Part shown: positions 1 through 7,549 of the stretch, piece by piece
How the letters are laid out: each line of letters begins with the position of its first letter
How positions within the stretch are numbered: position 1 is the first letter of the stretch
Source of the DNA: an uncultured Erysipelotrichaceae bacterium
Lineage (GTDB): Bacteria; Bacillota_I; Bacilli_A; Acholeplasmatales; Anaeroplasmataceae
Assembly: GCA_902783745.1 (NCBI GenBank)
Contig: CACZRY010000099.1
Coordinates: forward strand, 1 to 13,536
Length of the DNA stretch: 13,536 bases
Reading direction: 5' to 3'
Made by a program: the position numbers and the translations under genes
The notes under the pieces: model-generated
The model's input: only the letters and a program-made list of their open reading frames with translations
Told to the model about the DNA's origin: nothing
The model's database searches: none

Positions 1-108
1 AAGGGAAGATTTAAATTTTTTGGATTATTTAGACCACTTAAGTATCATTTAGAATATGATAGTGAATATAAATATACTAAGATTTATAAAAGAGAATCTA
101 AAATATAA
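1..108 (+). CDS. C-terminal end of an unidentified protein (5' truncated by the window edge)
   Basis: Frame 1 is open from the first base to a TAA at 106-108 and encodes the last 35 residues of a protein whose start lies outside the window. The tail is rich in Lys, Phe and Tyr (it starts KGRFKFFGLFRPL and ends KRESKI) and has no motif I recognise. The case for a real gene end is the strong hairpin terminator that begins at the stop codon itself (108-148) and the convergent gene that ends on the far side of that hairpin. Function cannot be assigned from 35 residues. Confidence 0.55.
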   Translation, partial: KGRFKFFGLFRPLKYHLEYDSEYKYTKIYKRESKI

Positions 109-148
109 AAAGGCATTAATGTTGGTTATACAACATTACATGCCTTTT
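108..148. terminator. Bidirectional hairpin terminator shared by two convergent genes
   Basis: AAAAGGCAT (108-116) pairs with ATGCCTTTT (140-148), and TAATGTTG (117-124) pairs with CAACATTA (131-138). The loop is GTTATA (125-130) and C139 is a single bulged base. The 17 bp stem has A-rich sequence on the left and T-rich sequence on the right, so it reads as an intrinsic terminator on both strands. It starts on the last base of the upstream gene's TAA, and its right arm contains the last codons and part of the stop of the opposing GGDEF gene. Confidence 0.85.
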
Positions 149-1233
149 ACTTTAACACTAAATTTTTTAATTCCAACTATTTTATGCTCATTTAAATATC
201 TTGAATATAACTTACTTAAAAGAAATAACATAATTTTTTCTTTAGGATCCCATATTCTTGCAACTCTTTTAGAAGCTAAAAGAAAATATCCATAAAAATT
301 CTCGTTACTTTCCATTCTTAATAAGTATGAAGATTGAATACCTAAATCATCAAATATATAATATAATTCTTCACTGACGTTTTTAGTATCATTTTTATAA
401 TCTATTATTAATTCGTCATTAGTAAATTTATCATCTATATTTTTGATTTTACCTAAAACTTCAGTAGTAGTAGAATCATATACCTTAAAGTCCTTATCGA
501 TATATAATAGATATTCTACATTAATATCATCTCTTACGTAATTAAATACATAGGGAATATCATCACCAGATACTGAATATAATACTTTTGATTCAAACAT
601 TTGGAATAGCTTTTTAACTTTAACATCAAATGTTTCTTTATATAATGGATTTATTACAATATCTTTATGCTTTTCATATACCCATATTATAAAACAGTTT
701 CTACCTTTGATTTTACCTCTATATAATGTTTTTAATACTTTATCTTCTATTTCTTCAAATGTTGATGCGTCATTAGGGTATGTTGCAACACCAGCTGTCG
801 CAGTAACATAAGGAGAATATATACCACAATGTACATTTTTTCTTAAAACCTTACCATTGTGCATCAATTCTTGGAATGTTGTATGAATATCATTATATTC
901 AATTAAATCATAAATTATTATTCCAAATTTTTCACCATCAAGTCTTGCAACTAAACCTTTATCATGGAAAAAGATAGAAAGATTTTTAGAAATATCATTT
1001 ATAACTTTAGTTGCAATATCATCACCATAAGATTCAATTATAGATTTAAAACTATCTATTTCTAGATATGACATTGCAAATTTTTTGTTATTAGCTATTT
1101 CATAATTGACAAGCTTTTTGAATGTGTTTTTATTAATTATTCCAGTCTGTTCATCTAAAGCTTCACTTATTTCATTCTTTTGAATGAAGTCTTTAAAAAA
1201 ATCATGACTTAATAAATCATCTTTGGTATACAT
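136..1233 (-). CDS. Degenerate GGDEF-domain protein with C-terminal GAF-like domain
   Basis: 365 residues, probably cytoplasmic (no signal peptide or membrane segment). Residues ~25-185 follow the diguanylate cyclase fold. They show DEQTGIINKNTF in place of the usual LTGLxNRRxF, the EIDSFKSIIESYGDD stretch (58-72), and VTATAGVATYPND followed by a GKIKGRN tail. The signature loop GG(D/E)EF is replaced by DGEKF (99-103): the first Gly and the acidic catalytic/metal positions are changed, so cyclase activity is unlikely. It may bind c-di-GMP or GTP, or act only as a scaffold. Residues ~205-350 look like a GAF-type sensor domain (IDKDFKVYDSTT, YGYFLLASKR, then IWDPKEKIMLFLLSKL). A good ribosome site (AAGGTGG) precedes the ATG. 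It is transcribed divergently from polA and ends in the shared terminator. The GGDEF family is clear; the degenerate state is read directly; the GAF assignment is by pattern only. Confidence 0.82.
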   Translation of the reverse strand: MYTKDDLLSHDFFKDFIQKNEISEALDEQTGIINKNTFKKLVNYEIANNKKFAMSYLEIDSFKSIIESYGDDIATKVINDISKNLSIFFHDKGLVARLDGEKFGIIIYDLIEYNDIHTTFQELMHNGKVLRKNVHCGIYSPYVTATAGVATYPNDASTFEEIEDKVLKTLYRGKIKGRNCFIIWVYEKHKDIVINPLYKETFDVKVKKLFQMFESKVLYSVSGDDIPYVFNYVRDDINVEYLLYIDKDFKVYDSTTTEVLGKIKNIDDKFTNDELIIDYKNDTKNVSEELYYIFDDLGIQSSYLLRMESNENFYGYFLLASKRVARIWDPKEKIMLFLLSKLYSRYLNEHKIVGIKKFSVKVKGM

Positions 1234-1281
1234 TTATACCACCACCTTAATGTTAAATTAAATATGTAATCTCTTACGTAA

Positions 1282-1310
1282 ATTATATAATTTCACAATT
1301 ATATTTTCAA
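1282..1310 (-). promoter_or_regulatory. Putative sigma-A promoter of the GGDEF gene
   Basis: On the minus strand TTGAAA (1310-1305) and TATAAT (1287-1282) are separated by exactly 17 bp. They lie about 50 bp upstream of the GGDEF start codon, which has an AAGGTGG ribosome site just before it. The match to the housekeeping consensus is good, but the background is very AT-rich. Confidence 0.6.
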
Positions 1311-1389
1311 GAATCAATACAAATTATATAAAAAAGTTTAGATAAAAGTTGAAAAAAATAAATTAAATGTATTTTATATTTTCATTCTA

Positions 1390-1418
1390 TTTAAAAAAAA
1401 TATGTTATTTGATATAAT
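1390..1418 (+). promoter_or_regulatory. Putative sigma-A promoter of the polA operon
   Basis: A perfect TATAAT (1413-1418) lies 31 bp before the GTG start. The best -35 at 17 bp spacing is the weak TTTAAA (1390-1395). The -10 sits inside an inverted repeat (1408-1427, listed separately). The remainder of the 215 bp divergent region 1234-1448 shows only AT-rich sequence and the opposing GGDEF promoter. Confidence 0.5.
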
Positions 1419-1427
1419 AATATCAAA
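1408..1427. repeat. Inverted repeat overlapping the polA -10 element (possible operator)
   Basis: TTTGATAT (1408-1415) and ATATCAAA (1420-1427) are perfect 8 bp arms around AATA. The repeat covers the TATAAT at 1413-1418, so a bound dimeric regulator would block the promoter. It could also arise by chance in such AT-rich DNA. Confidence 0.35.
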
Positions 1428-1448
1428 TTGATTTTAAGGTGATTAAAA

Positions 1449-4067
1449 GTGAAAAGAATGATATTAGTAGACGGAAACTCTTTAATGTATAGAGCTTTCT
1501 ATGGAATGAATGTTAATAATCTTGTACCAAATAAAAATGGATTATATACAAATGCAATATATAATTTTGCAAGAATGATTAATCATTTAATAAAAAGTGA
1601 TTATGATAATATTTTAGTTGCGTTTGATGCAGGTAAAAAAACAATAAGACATGATCTTATGCAAGATTATAAGGCAGGACGTTCTCCTATGCCTGATGAA
1701 TTTAGAATGCAAATTGCATATATAAAAGAATTTTTAGATATTATGCATATAGCACAATATGAACAAAGCTTATATGAGGCTGATGATATTATTGGTACTA
1801 TGTCACTTAAGGCTGAAAAGGAAGGATATCACTGTGATATTTATTCTTCAGATAAGGATTTATTACAACTTATAAGTGATAATACTACAGTACATTTAAC
1901 TAAGAAGGGTATGACTGAACTTGAAGATTATACACCTTTAAGCTTTAAAGAAAAATATGAGATTTCATATAAGCAATTTATAGATCTTAAAGCTTTAATG
2001 GGGGACAAGAGTGATAATTTACCTGGAGTTTCTGGAATAGGCGAGAAGAAGGCAGTTAAATATTTATTACAATACAATGATTTAGATAATTTAATTGCAC
2101 ATGCAGATGAAATTAAAGGTAAGGATGGAGAAAATATCCGTAATGATAAGGATACTGCAAAGCTTTGCCAAAAGATGGCAACTATCATTAGGGATTTTGA
2201 TATTAATATAACACTTGAAGATACAAAGAAAAAAGATGCTGATAAAGATAAGTTGATTGAATTCTATAAATCTTTAGAATTTAATTCTTTATTAAAGGAT
2301 ATTGAAACAGATAAACCTAAAGTATTAGATGTTTCATATAAGGTTTTAACAAATGATGAAGAATTATTGAATTCTTTAATTCCTAATTCATCATTAATAT
2401 TTGAAACATATGAATATAATTATCATTCATCACCTTTACTTGCGATAGGAATAACTAATAGCTTAGGTTCATTCATTATTGAACCAGATGTCATTTGTAA
2501 CAATAAAATAGTAAAAGATTTCTTAAGTCAAGATAATCATAAAAGTATATTTGATTATAAAAGAGCTTTTGTTGTATCAAAAAGATTTGGCTTTGAATTA
2601 TCAAAAGTCGATTTTGATTTATTGCTTGCAACATATGTAATTAATTCTAATGTTGCAAAAGAAGAATTCAAATCAATTGCTGAATTCTATGATTATTCTA
2701 ATTGTTATTATGATGAAGAAGTATATGGAAAGGGTGTAAAAAGACAAATCCCTGATAAAGCTTTATTATATACACATATAATTAGAAAAAGTAATGCTTT
2801 ATATTTACTAAAAGATGAAGCATTAAAAAGATTAGAAGAAAAAAATCAATTATCACTACTTACAGACATTGAAATTCCATTATCTAGAGTATTAGGAAAA
2901 ATGGAGTTTGAAGGTATGTCTATTGATAAAGAAGAATTATCAAGACAAGAACGTGATTTGAATGTTTCTATATCATTACTTGAAGAAAAAATATATGAAA
3001 TTGCAGGAGAAAGATTTAATATTTCTTCTCCAAAGCAATTAGGTGAAATATTATTTGAGAAAATGGGATTACCTTATCCCAAGAAACAATCAAAGAGCTA
3101 TTCTACTGATATAGATACTTTAAATAAAATAAAAGAAAGCTCACCTATTATTAATTATGTAATAGATTATAGAGCAAAAACTAAACTTTTATCTACATAT
3201 GTATTAGGTATGAAAGATTATATATATCCTGATGGAAGAGTACATACTATATTCCAACAGGCTTTAACATCAACAGGAAGATTATCAAGTATTAATCCTA
3301 ATCTTCAAAATATCCCAATTCGTACAGAAGAAGGGCATTTAATAAGAAAGATGTTTGTACCAAATCATAGTGGAGATAAATTCTATTCTGCAGATTATTC
3401 ACAAGTTGAATTAAGAGTATTAGCATCAATGGCTAATGTTTCACATTTAATTGATGCGTTTAATAACGGAATTGATATACATACTAAAACAGCATCTATG
3501 GTGTTTAATAAGCCATTAGATATGGTAACAGCACTTGATAGAAGACGTGCAAAGGCTGTTAATTTCGGTATTGTTTATGGCATTAGTGCTTATGGACTTG
3601 CCGAGGACTTAGGAATTACTAATTCACTTGCATCACAATTCATTAGTGCATATTATAATGCATATCCTGAAATAAAAGAATATATGGATAAGGTTATTGA
3701 AGAATGTAAAGAAAACGGATATGTTAAAACTCTATACAATAGAGTTAGATATATACCAGAAATTAATTCTAAAATATATATGCAACGTGAATTTGCGAAG
3801 CGTATGGCTATGAATGCCCCTATACAAGGTTCAGCTGCTGATATTATTAAAATTGCAATGATTAATGTTGATAAAGCATTAGAGGATAATGGATTAAAAT
3901 CTAGAATCTTAGTACAAGTACATGATGAATTAGTACTTGAGGTTACTAAGGGTGAAGAAGAAATTGTTCAAAAAATCGTAAGGAAGAGTATGGAAGAGGC
4001 ATGTAAGCTTAAAGTACCTCTTGAGGTTTCTGATTCATTTGGTGATAATTGGTGTGAGGTAAAATAA
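1449..4067 (+). CDS. polA: DNA polymerase I (5' nuclease + polymerase, inactive 3'-5' exonuclease domain)
   Basis: 872 residues, full length for the Bacillus-type enzyme. It fills gaps and removes RNA primers in lagging-strand synthesis and repair. The 5' nuclease domain (~1-290) has VDGNSLMYRAFY, YEADDIIG (109-116), SSDKDLLQL and GDKSDNLPGVSGIGEKKA (186-203). The central 3'-5' exonuclease-like domain (~300-480) lacks the acidic exonuclease motifs, so proofreading is predicted to be absent, as in other Bacillus-type Pol I enzymes. The polymerase domain has motif A SADYSQVELR (D649), motif B RRRAKAVNFGIVYG (R698, K702, F706, Y710) and motif C VQVHDELV (D826, E827), all intact. Start: GTG 1449 is chosen over ATG 1458 because AAGGTG (1436-1441) lies 7 nt before the GTG. 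It is the first gene of a tightly packed replication/repair operon. Confidence 0.98.
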   Translation: MKRMILVDGNSLMYRAFYGMNVNNLVPNKNGLYTNAIYNFARMINHLIKSDYDNILVAFDAGKKTIRHDLMQDYKAGRSPMPDEFRMQIAYIKEFLDIMHIAQYEQSLYEADDIIGTMSLKAEKEGYHCDIYSSDKDLLQLISDNTTVHLTKKGMTELEDYTPLSFKEKYEISYKQFIDLKALMGDKSDNLPGVSGIGEKKAVKYLLQYNDLDNLIAHADEIKGKDGENIRNDKDTAKLCQKMATIIRDFDINITLEDTKKKDADKDKLIEFYKSLEFNSLLKDIETDKPKVLDVSYKVLTNDEELLNSLIPNSSLIFETYEYNYHSSPLLAIGITNSLGSFIIEPDVICNNKIVKDFLSQDNHKSIFDYKRAFVVSKRFGFELSKVDFDLLLATYVINSNVAKEEFKSIAEFYDYSNCYYDEEVYGKGVKRQIPDKALLYTHIIRKSNALYLLKDEALKRLEEKNQLSLLTDIEIPLSRVLGKMEFEGMSIDKEELSRQERDLNVSISLLEEKIYEIAGERFNISSPKQLGEILFEKMGLPYPKKQSKSYSTDIDTLNKIKESSPIINYVIDYRAKTKLLSTYVLGMKDYIYPDGRVHTIFQQALTSTGRLSSINPNLQNIPIRTEEGHLIRKMFVPNHSGDKFYSADYSQVELRVLASMANVSHLIDAFNNGIDIHTKTASMVFNKPLDMVTALDRRRAKAVNFGIVYGISAYGLAEDLGITNSLASQFISAYYNAYPEIKEYMDKVIEECKENGYVKTLYNRVRYIPEINSKIYMQREFAKRMAMNAPIQGSAADIIKIAMINVDKALEDNGLKSRILVQVHDELVLEVTKGEEEIVQKIVRKSMEEACKLKVPLEVSDSFGDNWCEVK

Positions 4068-4068
4068 T

Positions 4069-4581
4069 ATGGATAATGTTATTTATAAAAGAAGAAGCGT
4101 AAGAAAATTTGATTTAAATAAGAAGGTTTCTTATGAAATCTTAAAAGAATTATGTAAAGCTGCATCAAGTGCTCCTTCTGCAAAAAGACAACAAGATAAA
4201 GAATATATTATAATTGATGATCAAAAAATCATTGATGAGATTGCAAGTCTTCCTCATGGTACATTAGACCCTAAGGATTGTAAAAGTTTTATTGCAGTAG
4301 TAGGAAAAAATCCAAAGGGCTTAACAATTCCAGGTATGGAGATCATTGATTTAGCAATGGCTTCTGAAAATATTTTAATTCGAGCTACAGAATTAAATAT
4401 TGGTACATGCTTTTTAGGTGTGTATCCGATAGAGGATAGAATGGATAAGCTTAATAAAATATTAAATGTTAGCAATGGAGATTTTATATTCGGTCTTATC
4501 GCAGTAGGATATCCTTTGGAATCTGATGCATTTAAGGAATGGGATAAATTTGATCCTAATACTGTAAGATATAATAGATAG
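4069..4581 (+). CDS. Nitroreductase-family flavoprotein
   Basis: 170 residues, a compact member of the FMN-dependent nitroreductase superfamily, which reduces nitro compounds, quinones or flavins with NAD(P)H. The N-terminal FMN phosphate-binding stretch KRRSVRKF (7-14) and the SSAPSAKRQQ segment (33-42) are typical. So are the central MASENILIRATELNIGTCF helix-strand and the closing FGLIAVGYP strand. No signal peptide is seen. The start lies 1 nt after the polA stop, and its ribosome site TGAGGT (4055-4060) is inside the end of polA, so translation is coupled. The physiological substrate is not readable. Its place between polA and mutM is odd for the family; a link to oxidative or electrophile damage would be speculation. 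Confidence 0.9.
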   Translation: MDNVIYKRRSVRKFDLNKKVSYEILKELCKAASSAPSAKRQQDKEYIIIDDQKIIDEIASLPHGTLDPKDCKSFIAVVGKNPKGLTIPGMEIIDLAMASENILIRATELNIGTCFLGVYPIEDRMDKLNKILNVSNGDFIFGLIAVGYPLESDAFKEWDKFDPNTVRYNR

Positions 4582-4591
4582 AGGTTTTAAT

Positions 4592-5413
4592 ATGCCAGAA
4601 CTTGCTGAAGTTGAAACGGTAAGAAGAACATTAGAAAAAGAAATTATAGGTGAGGTTATAACTGATGTTATAATTCGTTATCCTAAAATGATTGAATCTG
4701 ATATAGATGATTTTAAGAATAGCATCATAAATCATAAGATATTAGAACTTAAAAGACGTGGTAAATTATTAATATTTATGCTATCAGATGATAAATGTTT
4801 ATTATCTCATTTAAGAATGGAAGGTAAATATTTTTATGAACCTAACCTAAATTTAGATAATAAACATGTTCATGTAATTTTTAAGTTATCTAATGGATAT
4901 AATTTAATGTATCAAGATGTAAGAAAATTTGGGCGAATGTGGATTAGAGATGAAAAAGATTTATATGAAACAAAACCTGTAACAGAAATTGGATATGATC
5001 CTATACTTGATAAAGAATATGATATTAATGCAATATATAAAAAGATAAAAAATAAAAAGCTTGAAATTAAATCAAGCTTATTAGATCAATCAATTATTGC
5101 TGGACTTGGAAATATTTATGTAGATGAGGTTTTATTTTCTGCAAGAATTAATCCTCATAAAGAATCATCTAAAATTAGTATTGACGAGGTTAGAAGAATA
5201 ATAGATGAGTCTATTAGGATTTTAACTATGGCTATTAAATATAAAGGAACCACAATAAAAACATTCACTTCATCTCATGGAGTAACAGGTGAATATCAAA
5301 GGTTTTTACAAGTACATACAAAAACAATATGTCCTTGTTGCAATTCTAAACTTATTTGTGATAAAATAAAAGGGAGAACGACATATTATTGTTCTAAGTG
5401 TCAAGGAGAATAA
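4592..5413 (+). CDS. mutM: Formamidopyrimidine-DNA glycosylase (Fpg/MutM)
   Basis: 273 residues, normal length. It excises 8-oxoguanine and ring-opened purines and nicks the abasic site. The N-terminus MPELAEVETVRR provides the catalytic Pro (P2, exposed after Met removal) and E3; A5 replaces the more usual Pro. K58 lies in the LKRRGK segment and M76/R111 in the intercalation region (SHLRMEGKY, QDVRKFGR). The helix-two-turn-helix carries DQSIIAGLGNIYVDEVLF (165-182). The C-terminal zinc finger is intact (C247, C250, C267, C270), with R262 in GRTTYYC. GAGGT at 4581-4585 precedes the ATG. It is followed 4 nt later by coaE, the usual Bacilli arrangement. Confidence 0.97.
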   Translation: MPELAEVETVRRTLEKEIIGEVITDVIIRYPKMIESDIDDFKNSIINHKILELKRRGKLLIFMLSDDKCLLSHLRMEGKYFYEPNLNLDNKHVHVIFKLSNGYNLMYQDVRKFGRMWIRDEKDLYETKPVTEIGYDPILDKEYDINAIYKKIKNKKLEIKSSLLDQSIIAGLGNIYVDEVLFSARINPHKESSKISIDEVRRIIDESIRILTMAIKYKGTTIKTFTSSHGVTGEYQRFLQVHTKTICPCCNSKLICDKIKGRTTYYCSKCQGE

Positions 5414-5417
5414 TGAC

Positions 5418-6011
5418 ATGAAACGAGTAATTGGTGTTACCGGTGGCATTGCATCAGGAAAAAGTAATGTGTGTAATGTTATTAAGGAATTAGGCTATCC
5501 GGTTTTAGATTGTGATAAAATCACTGCAGAATTATCTCAAAAAGATTTTCCTATTTATAAGGCAATCGTAAAGAATTTTGGTAGTGATTATTTACTTCCT
5601 GATGGAGAGCTTGATAAAAAGAAAATAGGAAAGTTAATTTTTAATAATGATGGAGCAAAGGTGAAATTAAATCAGATTTCCCATCCATTAATTAGAGAAG
5701 AACTTATTAAAAGAATTGGTGAATATAGTGATGGGCTTGTATTTATTGAGGTACCATTATTATATGAAGCTAAATTTAATGATATTTGTGATAAGGTTAT
5801 TTGTGTATTCCTTAAAAAGAAAAATCAAGTTGAACGCTTAATGGAGCGTGAAGGAATTGATGAAGATTACGCACTTGCAAAGATTCATTCACAAATGGAT
5901 TTATATTTAAAAAAAGCTATGGCTGATTATGTAGTTGATTCAAAGGGTGATTTTGATGAAACTAGAAATCAGGTTATTGAAATAATAAATAGGATTAAAG
6001 AAGGAGTGTAG
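5418..6011 (+). CDS. coaE: Dephospho-CoA kinase
   Basis: 197 residues, normal family length. It phosphorylates dephospho-CoA at the 3'-OH in the last step of coenzyme A synthesis. The Walker A loop TGGIASGKS (8-16) is followed by VLDCDKI (29-35, the acidic pair that positions the substrate). Further on are the lid-region EVPLLYEAKFND motif and the IHSQMDLYLKKAMADYVVDSKGD region near the C-terminus. AAGGAG (5403-5408) lies 9 nt before the ATG, inside the mutM end. Coupling of mutM with coaE is common in Bacilli. Confidence 0.97.
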   Translation: MKRVIGVTGGIASGKSNVCNVIKELGYPVLDCDKITAELSQKDFPIYKAIVKNFGSDYLLPDGELDKKKIGKLIFNNDGAKVKLNQISHPLIREELIKRIGEYSDGLVFIEVPLLYEAKFNDICDKVICVFLKKKNQVERLMEREGIDEDYALAKIHSQMDLYLKKAMADYVVDSKGDFDETRNQVIEIINRIKEGV

Positions 6012-6015
6012 TTGT

Positions 6016-6369
6016 ATGACAGAAGTAATTACAGCAGAAAGAGAAAAGAAATTAGTATTACAAACACATTATTACAAGACTAATTATGAAAACATTAAGA
6101 ATATTTATCTTGAATTATTAGATGAATTAGGACATAATGTGGTTTCTATAAATGATGATTATCATGAAATTTATTCAGAAATTCCACATATGGAAGTAAT
6201 TGCTAAAATTATTGAACAAAATCCTGAAGAAACTTCAATTGACTTTGAAATTCATGCAGAATTCGTTGTAGGATCAAAGGGCAAGGCAGAAAAATTCATT
6301 CAACAAGCATATGATAAGATTGAAAGCAAATACCAATTTAAGGGTGTAAGTCTTCATATCGATTTCTAA
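6016..6369 (+). CDS. Conserved-looking 117-aa protein of unknown function in the coaE–dnaB slot
   Basis: I do not recognise a named family. The protein is soluble and acidic, with no membrane segment, no signal and no cysteine. It begins with a charged helix (AEREKKLVLQTHYYKTNYENIKNIYLELLDEL, ~7-38), then alternates strands and helices. Recognisable blocks are GHNVVSINDDYHEIY, PEETSIDFEIHAEFVVGS and a closing KGVSLHIDF. The pattern suggests a small alpha/beta sandwich. The ribosome site AAGGAG (6001-6006) is 9 nt upstream of the ATG. It starts 4 nt after coaE and ends 4 nt before dnaB, so it is co-transcribed with replication genes. In B. subtilis nrdR lies directly before dnaB; this protein lacks the NrdR zinc ribbon and ATP-cone and is not NrdR. 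A role near replication initiation is suggested by position only. Confidence 0.85.
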   Translation: MTEVITAEREKKLVLQTHYYKTNYENIKNIYLELLDELGHNVVSINDDYHEIYSEIPHMEVIAKIIEQNPEETSIDFEIHAEFVVGSKGKAEKFIQQAYDKIESKYQFKGVSLHIDF

Positions 6370-6373
6370 AAAA

Positions 6374-7549
6374 ATGGAAAAATTTAATTCTAGCTCTAAA
6401 TTTAGTGTATATTCTAGTTTTACATTATCAAATGATGACGTAAATATTATATTTTTACTTTATGCACCATTAATAGGATCAGACGCAGTTACTTTATATT
6501 GTAGCTTCCAATCCTTATTAGAGCGAAACAATTTAAAGAGTGAAAAGCTCACTCACCAAGATTTATTTGACCTATATTCACTTAAAGCTGAGTCTTTCTT
6601 AAAGGCTCGATATAAGCTTGAAGGTATAGGTCTTTTAATAACTTATTTGAATGAAGAAAAAGAGTGCATATATATTTTATGCCCACCACTTACTGCGAAG
6701 AATTTTATTAAGGATGCAACACTAGGATTATTCTTATATTCTAAGGTTAGTAAAGAAACTTTTGATTTTATTACGAACCATTTTAAAATTGAAAAGATTG
6801 AAAAAAATAATTATTCAAATGTGACTAAGACATTTGATGAAGTATTTACATTAAGACAGGTTAATCAAGAGACTTTTGAAAAATTCTCTTATTTACTTGG
6901 AAGAAAGCCAAATAAATCTATTAAGATATTAAATAATCCATTTAATTATGAAAAATTTTTATCTATGATTGAGGTTGGATTCTTAGAATATGGAGTAACA
7001 ACTAAATTTAAAGATCAAATATGTAATTTAGCTTTTGTATACGGCTTTGATGAATCTGATATGGTAGGGTTATATCATGATTCAATTAATAAGAGTCAAT
7101 TGTTTGATTACAGATTATTAAAGAAGAAAGCAAATATTCTATTTAATTATAAAAAGAATATGAGGGGACCTGTATTAGAAGAAAAGAATGATTATGATGA
7201 AGCTAATAATGATTTATTAGAATACTTGAATCAAGCATCTCCATCACAATTATTAGAAGATGTCTTACCAGGATACCCAACTAGATATTTAGATACTATT
7301 TTAAAGATATATGATGAAATAGATTTACCTAAAGGTGTACTTAATTGTATGATAATTAAAGTACTTAAGGATAAGAGTGGAGATTTACCTACAATTAATT
7401 ATTTTAAGAAGGTAGCTGAATCTTGGGTTTCTGATAATATCTTTACTACAAAAGACGCAATGCGTTATGTTACTACTATGAAGTCAAATGATGAGGTAGT
7501 AAATGATGTTAAAACTATTGATGATAATGGAGGATTTGAAACATTATAA
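6374..7549 (+). CDS. dnaB: Replication initiation/membrane attachment protein DnaB (Firmicutes type)
   Basis: 391 residues, somewhat shorter than the B. subtilis protein (about 470). With DnaD and DnaI it loads the replicative helicase at oriC and at restart sites; it is not the helicase itself. The N-terminal winged-helix region shows the family pattern FSVYSSFTLSNDDVNIIF followed by LYAPLIG (29-35) and an LYCSFQSLL helix. Residues ~195-260 (FLEYGVTTKFKDQICNLAF, YGFDESDMVGLY) and ~285-365 (SPSQLLEDVLPGYPT to WVSDNIFTTKDAM) form the C-terminal DnaB/DnaD-like region. No Shine-Dalgarno stands close to the ATG: the 30 nt upstream hold only AAGGGTG about 27 nt away. In-frame extension stops at a TAA at 6347-6349, so the start is fixed. 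Translation is probably coupled to the preceding gene, whose stop is 4 nt upstream. Confidence 0.93.
   Translation: MEKFNSSSKFSVYSSFTLSNDDVNIIFLLYAPLIGSDAVTLYCSFQSLLERNNLKSEKLTHQDLFDLYSLKAESFLKARYKLEGIGLLITYLNEEKECIYILCPPLTAKNFIKDATLGLFLYSKVSKETFDFITNHFKIEKIEKNNYSNVTKTFDEVFTLRQVNQETFEKFSYLLGRKPNKSIKILNNPFNYEKFLSMIEVGFLEYGVTTKFKDQICNLAFVYGFDESDMVGLYHDSINKSQLFDYRLLKKKANILFNYKKNMRGPVLEEKNDYDEANNDLLEYLNQASPSQLLEDVLPGYPTRYLDTILKIYDEIDLPKGVLNCMIIKVLKDKSGDLPTINYFKKVAESWVSDNIFTTKDAMRYVTTMKSNDEVVNDVKTIDDNGGFETL

Noticed and set aside
56..295. Open frame of 79 codons on the + strand
   Set aside because: It starts inside the upstream gene tail, crosses the terminator and runs antisense to the GGDEF gene; no ribosome site and a low-complexity product.
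1928..2188. Open frame of 86 codons on the - strand
   Set aside because: Antisense to the conserved 5' nuclease region of polA; no promoter or ribosome site.
2380..2900. Active proofreading exonuclease in Pol I
   Set aside because: The acidic exonuclease motifs cannot be found in the central domain; the usual state for Bacillus-type Pol I, so not reported as novel.
4254..4475. Open frame of 73 codons on the - strand
   Set aside because: Antisense shadow of the first nitroreductase gene.
6016..6369. nrdR, expected from Bacillus gene order
   Set aside because: The product has no cysteines, zinc ribbon or ATP-cone features.
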